Below are positions 6,001 through 7,185 of a stretch of DNA of 7,185 nucleotides, in pieces. The translations under genes were made by a program, and so were the position numbers. The notes under the pieces are model-generated. The model was not told where the DNA came from and did not search any database. It worked only from the letters and a program-made list of their open reading frames with translations. Location of the stretch: contig JALHUC010000367.1 in the NCBI GenBank assembly GCA_022865845.1, positions 1-7,185 of the forward strand, given 5' to 3'. Position 1 is the stretch's first letter. Each line of letters begins with the position of its first letter. This DNA is from a bacterium (GTDB lineage: Bacteria; BMS3Abin14).

Positions 6001-6041
6001 TTTGCGCAAAGGTGTTTAACACCATCATGTTAATTAATGAT
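6001..6041. promoter_or_regulatory. Three adjacent palindromes tiling the leader
   Basis: Directly abutting each other are TTTGCGCAAA (6001-6010, perfect), GGTGTT-t-AACACC (6011-6023, perfect) and ATCAT-n8-ATGAT (6024-6041, with TTAATTAA at its centre). They fill the space between the candidate transcription start (about 5999) and the Shine-Dalgarno sequence (6044-6050). They may be operators for dimeric regulators or form stacked hairpins in the leader RNA. Confidence 0.55.
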
Positions 6042-6058
6042 TCAGGGAGGATGTAAAG

Positions 6059-6346
6059 ATGATCTGTACAGTTTTGAAGGAGGAGATCGATTGTGTGTTC
6101 ATGACCAAGCAGGGCTGCCACTATAACGGCGGCCACTGTGAGCCTGTTGTTCAGGCCTGTGAAGGATGTGGTCACATCAAGGAAGTAGACGAGGATTATT
6201 ACTGCGTGACGAGCGCCAACCCTTCGGCCAAGTGGAACCTGGGTATCTGTAACTACGCTACTCACGTGGAGAAGGAAGCACCGGTTGTGGCCAAAGCGAA
6301 AGTGAACCCGCTCAAAGCTGCCAAGAGGGCCGCCGCAGGCAGGTAG
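6059..6346 (+). CDS. PxxKW-type small cysteine-rich protein
   Basis: A 95-residue protein with eight cysteines (C3, C12, C20, C27, C34, C37, C49, C64) and the segment PSAKWNLGIC at 55-64, which I recognise as the hallmark of the PxxKW family of cysteine-rich proteins known from sulphate reducers and relatives; no function is established for it. C34-E-G-C37 is a typical metal or iron-sulphur knuckle, so metal or cluster binding is plausible but inferred. The tail from about residue 71 is Lys/Ala-rich and cysteine-free. No signal peptide or membrane segment is visible, so it is probably cytoplasmic. The start is supported by AGGGAGG (6044-6050), 8 bases upstream. It stands alone between its own candidate promoter and a strong terminator, so it is a monocistronic and possibly highly expressed gene. 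Confidence 0.88.
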   Translation: MICTVLKEEIDCVFMTKQGCHYNGGHCEPVVQACEGCGHIKEVDEDYYCVTSANPSAKWNLGICNYATHVEKEAPVVAKAKVNPLKAAKRAAAGR

Positions 6347-6370
6347 GAGATAAGACCAACTGAAATAGAA

Positions 6371-6404
6371 AAAGGGCGGTTCCTTTCGGAACCGCCCTTT
6401 TTTT
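6371..6404. terminator. Bidirectional Rho-independent terminator
   Basis: A perfect 13-bp stem, AAAGGGCGGTTCC and GGAACCGCCCTTT, around a TTTC loop, with seven T residues at 6398-6404 on the plus strand and five A residues (6369-6373) on the other side. It ends the cysteine-rich gene on the plus strand and, 24 bases past its stop, the MFS gene on the minus strand. Confidence 0.95.
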
Positions 6405-6428
6405 GTTACGAAAGCAGGCGTTTCTGTG

Positions 6429-7185
6429 TTACTCGCCCACGCTCTGCATTGGCCTCTTGACCACCAAGGCAAGAACCGCGCCGATGACGGACATCACGGC
6501 CAGCGTGAGATAGACCTGGTTATAACCAGCGGAGAGGTTGCCGGCGGCCTTGGCTTTCACCATGATACCGGCGAAGTAGCCCGGAACTATGAATCCGCAG
6601 ACACCCCAGGCGGTGAACATGATGCCGTAGTTAGCACCAATGTTCTTTGCGCCGAAATAGTCAGCGGTGAAGGAGGGCATCAGGGCCAGGTAACCGCCGT
6701 AGGCGAAGCCAACGACACACAGGCCGATGAGGACCTGCCAGAAGTTCTGTGCGTTCCTGAGGAGGAACAGGCAGGCGACGACATAGGTCGCGTACATTGT
6801 GGCGGTGGTCATGTTCCGGCCGATCTTGTCTGAGGTGGTACCCCAGGCCAGGCGTCCGAGACCGTTGAACAGGGACATGATGCCGAGCGCGGCACCTCCC
6901 GACATGACCGCAGCGCCCTTGGAGAGCTCCACGATGATCGGTTTGGCCTGTCCGATGGCGGTAATTCCCACTGCTGTTCCCAGGAAGTACATGATCCACA
7001 GGCAGTAGAACTGCCAGGTCTTCAGCATATCAGCAGGAGCATAGTCCTCCTTGGTGGGAGCGCCGGCCGCCACGGGCGGCGACCATCCGGGAGGCACATA
7101 ACCTGCGGGGGGGACCCGGTAGACCTGAGCGGCACCGATAACACAGATGTAGAAGGTGACCGCCATGATAATAAAGGTTCTCGGG
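6429..7185 (-). CDS. OFA-family MFS transporter, C-terminal half, 5' end beyond window
   Basis: A major facilitator carrier of the oxalate/formate antiporter (OFA) family, which exchange or import small carboxylates; related members are annotated as L-lactate or pyruvate carriers. The frame is open to the right edge (about 252 codons), so an ATG at 7166 is internal and roughly the N-terminal 150-200 residues are missing. The diagnostic OFA segment YRVPPAGYVPPGW follows the last helix of the first half, then a hydrophilic linker and six hydrophobic segments, starting near WQFYCLWIMYFLGTAVGIT and ending near LTLAVMSVIGAVLALVV. The loop after the second of these holds NGLGRLAWGTTSDKIGR, the second MFS motif A. 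It converges on the cysteine-rich gene and shares its terminator. The substrate cannot be decided from this half. Confidence 0.92.
   Translation of the reverse strand, partial: PRTFIIMAVTFYICVIGAAQVYRVPPAGYVPPGWSPPVAAGAPTKEDYAPADMLKTWQFYCLWIMYFLGTAVGITAIGQAKPIIVELSKGAAVMSGGAALGIMSLFNGLGRLAWGTTSDKIGRNMTTATMYATYVVACLFLLRNAQNFWQVLIGLCVVGFAYGGYLALMPSFTADYFGAKNIGANYGIMFTAWGVCGFIVPGYFAGIMVKAKAAGNLSAGYNQVYLTLAVMSVIGAVLALVVKRPMQSVGE

Larger units (their letters stand above)
5230..6058. other. Gene-free region of repeats, then a promoter and leader
   Basis: No open frame here looks like a protein: the two short plus-strand frames at 5296-5583 and 5474-5698 are translations of repeat DNA with no RBS and no recognisable domain. 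The content is, in order: four related modules of a hairpin-bearing repeat (5261-5840), a heptamer tract (5853-5901), a pyrimidine-rich stretch (about 5902-5945), and the promoter and palindromic leader of the cysteine-rich gene (5964-6058). Confidence 0.8.

Noticed and set aside
5997..6012. Sigma-54 promoter before the cysteine-rich gene
   Set aside because: The GG and GC elements lack the required spacing; the sequence is better read as the TTTGCGCAAA palindrome.
5969..6472. 167-codon minus-strand frame over the cysteine-rich gene and terminator
   Set aside because: It runs through a perfect terminator stem and the promoter/leader of the plus-strand gene, and its translation shows no family features.

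Overview
The window reads as chromosomal DNA of a moderately GC-rich, probably anaerobic bacterium. The gene set (a radical SAM protein of the AhbC/AhbD/NirJ type next to hemE, QueH in place of QueG, a PxxKW-type cysteine-rich mini-protein, and an oxalate/formate-type MFS carrier) together with hairpin- and heptamer-rich intergenic DNA fits the former Deltaproteobacteria (Desulfobacterota and relatives). This placement is an inference; there is no rRNA or other marker here.

Layout. (1) 1-1972, minus strand: a two-gene tetrapyrrole unit, a radical SAM/SPASM protein followed with an 8-base overlap by hemE (uroporphyrinogen decarboxylase), whose 3' end lies off the left edge. (2) 1973-2272: a divergent intergenic region whose two flanking genes both appear to start with TTG behind strong Shine-Dalgarno sequences. 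(3) 2273-4330, plus strand: a LOG-family Rossmann protein and, 6 bases later, a CNNM/CorC-type membrane protein with CBS domains. (4) 4331-4620: an AT-rich gap between convergent genes with a cluster of DnaA-box-like sites. (5) 4621-5229, minus strand: queH (queuosine biosynthesis), whose 3' end runs through a heptanucleotide repeat. (6) 5230-6058: about 0.8 kb without a gene, built from four related copies of a modular repeat with different hairpins at a fixed internal position, then a 49-base heptamer tract, then the promoter and leader of the next gene. (7) 6059-6346, plus strand: a 95-residue, eight-cysteine protein with a good RBS, ending at a strong bidirectional terminator shared with (8) 6429-7185, minus strand: the C-terminal half of an OFA-family MFS transporter that enters from the right edge.

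The genes are mostly conserved housekeeping genes. No defence system, phage, insertion sequence or CRISPR array is visible. The unexplained signal lies between the genes: the modular hairpin repeat array, three unrelated tandem heptamer tracts, a leader tiled end to end by three palindromes before the cysteine-rich gene, and the DnaA-box cluster.
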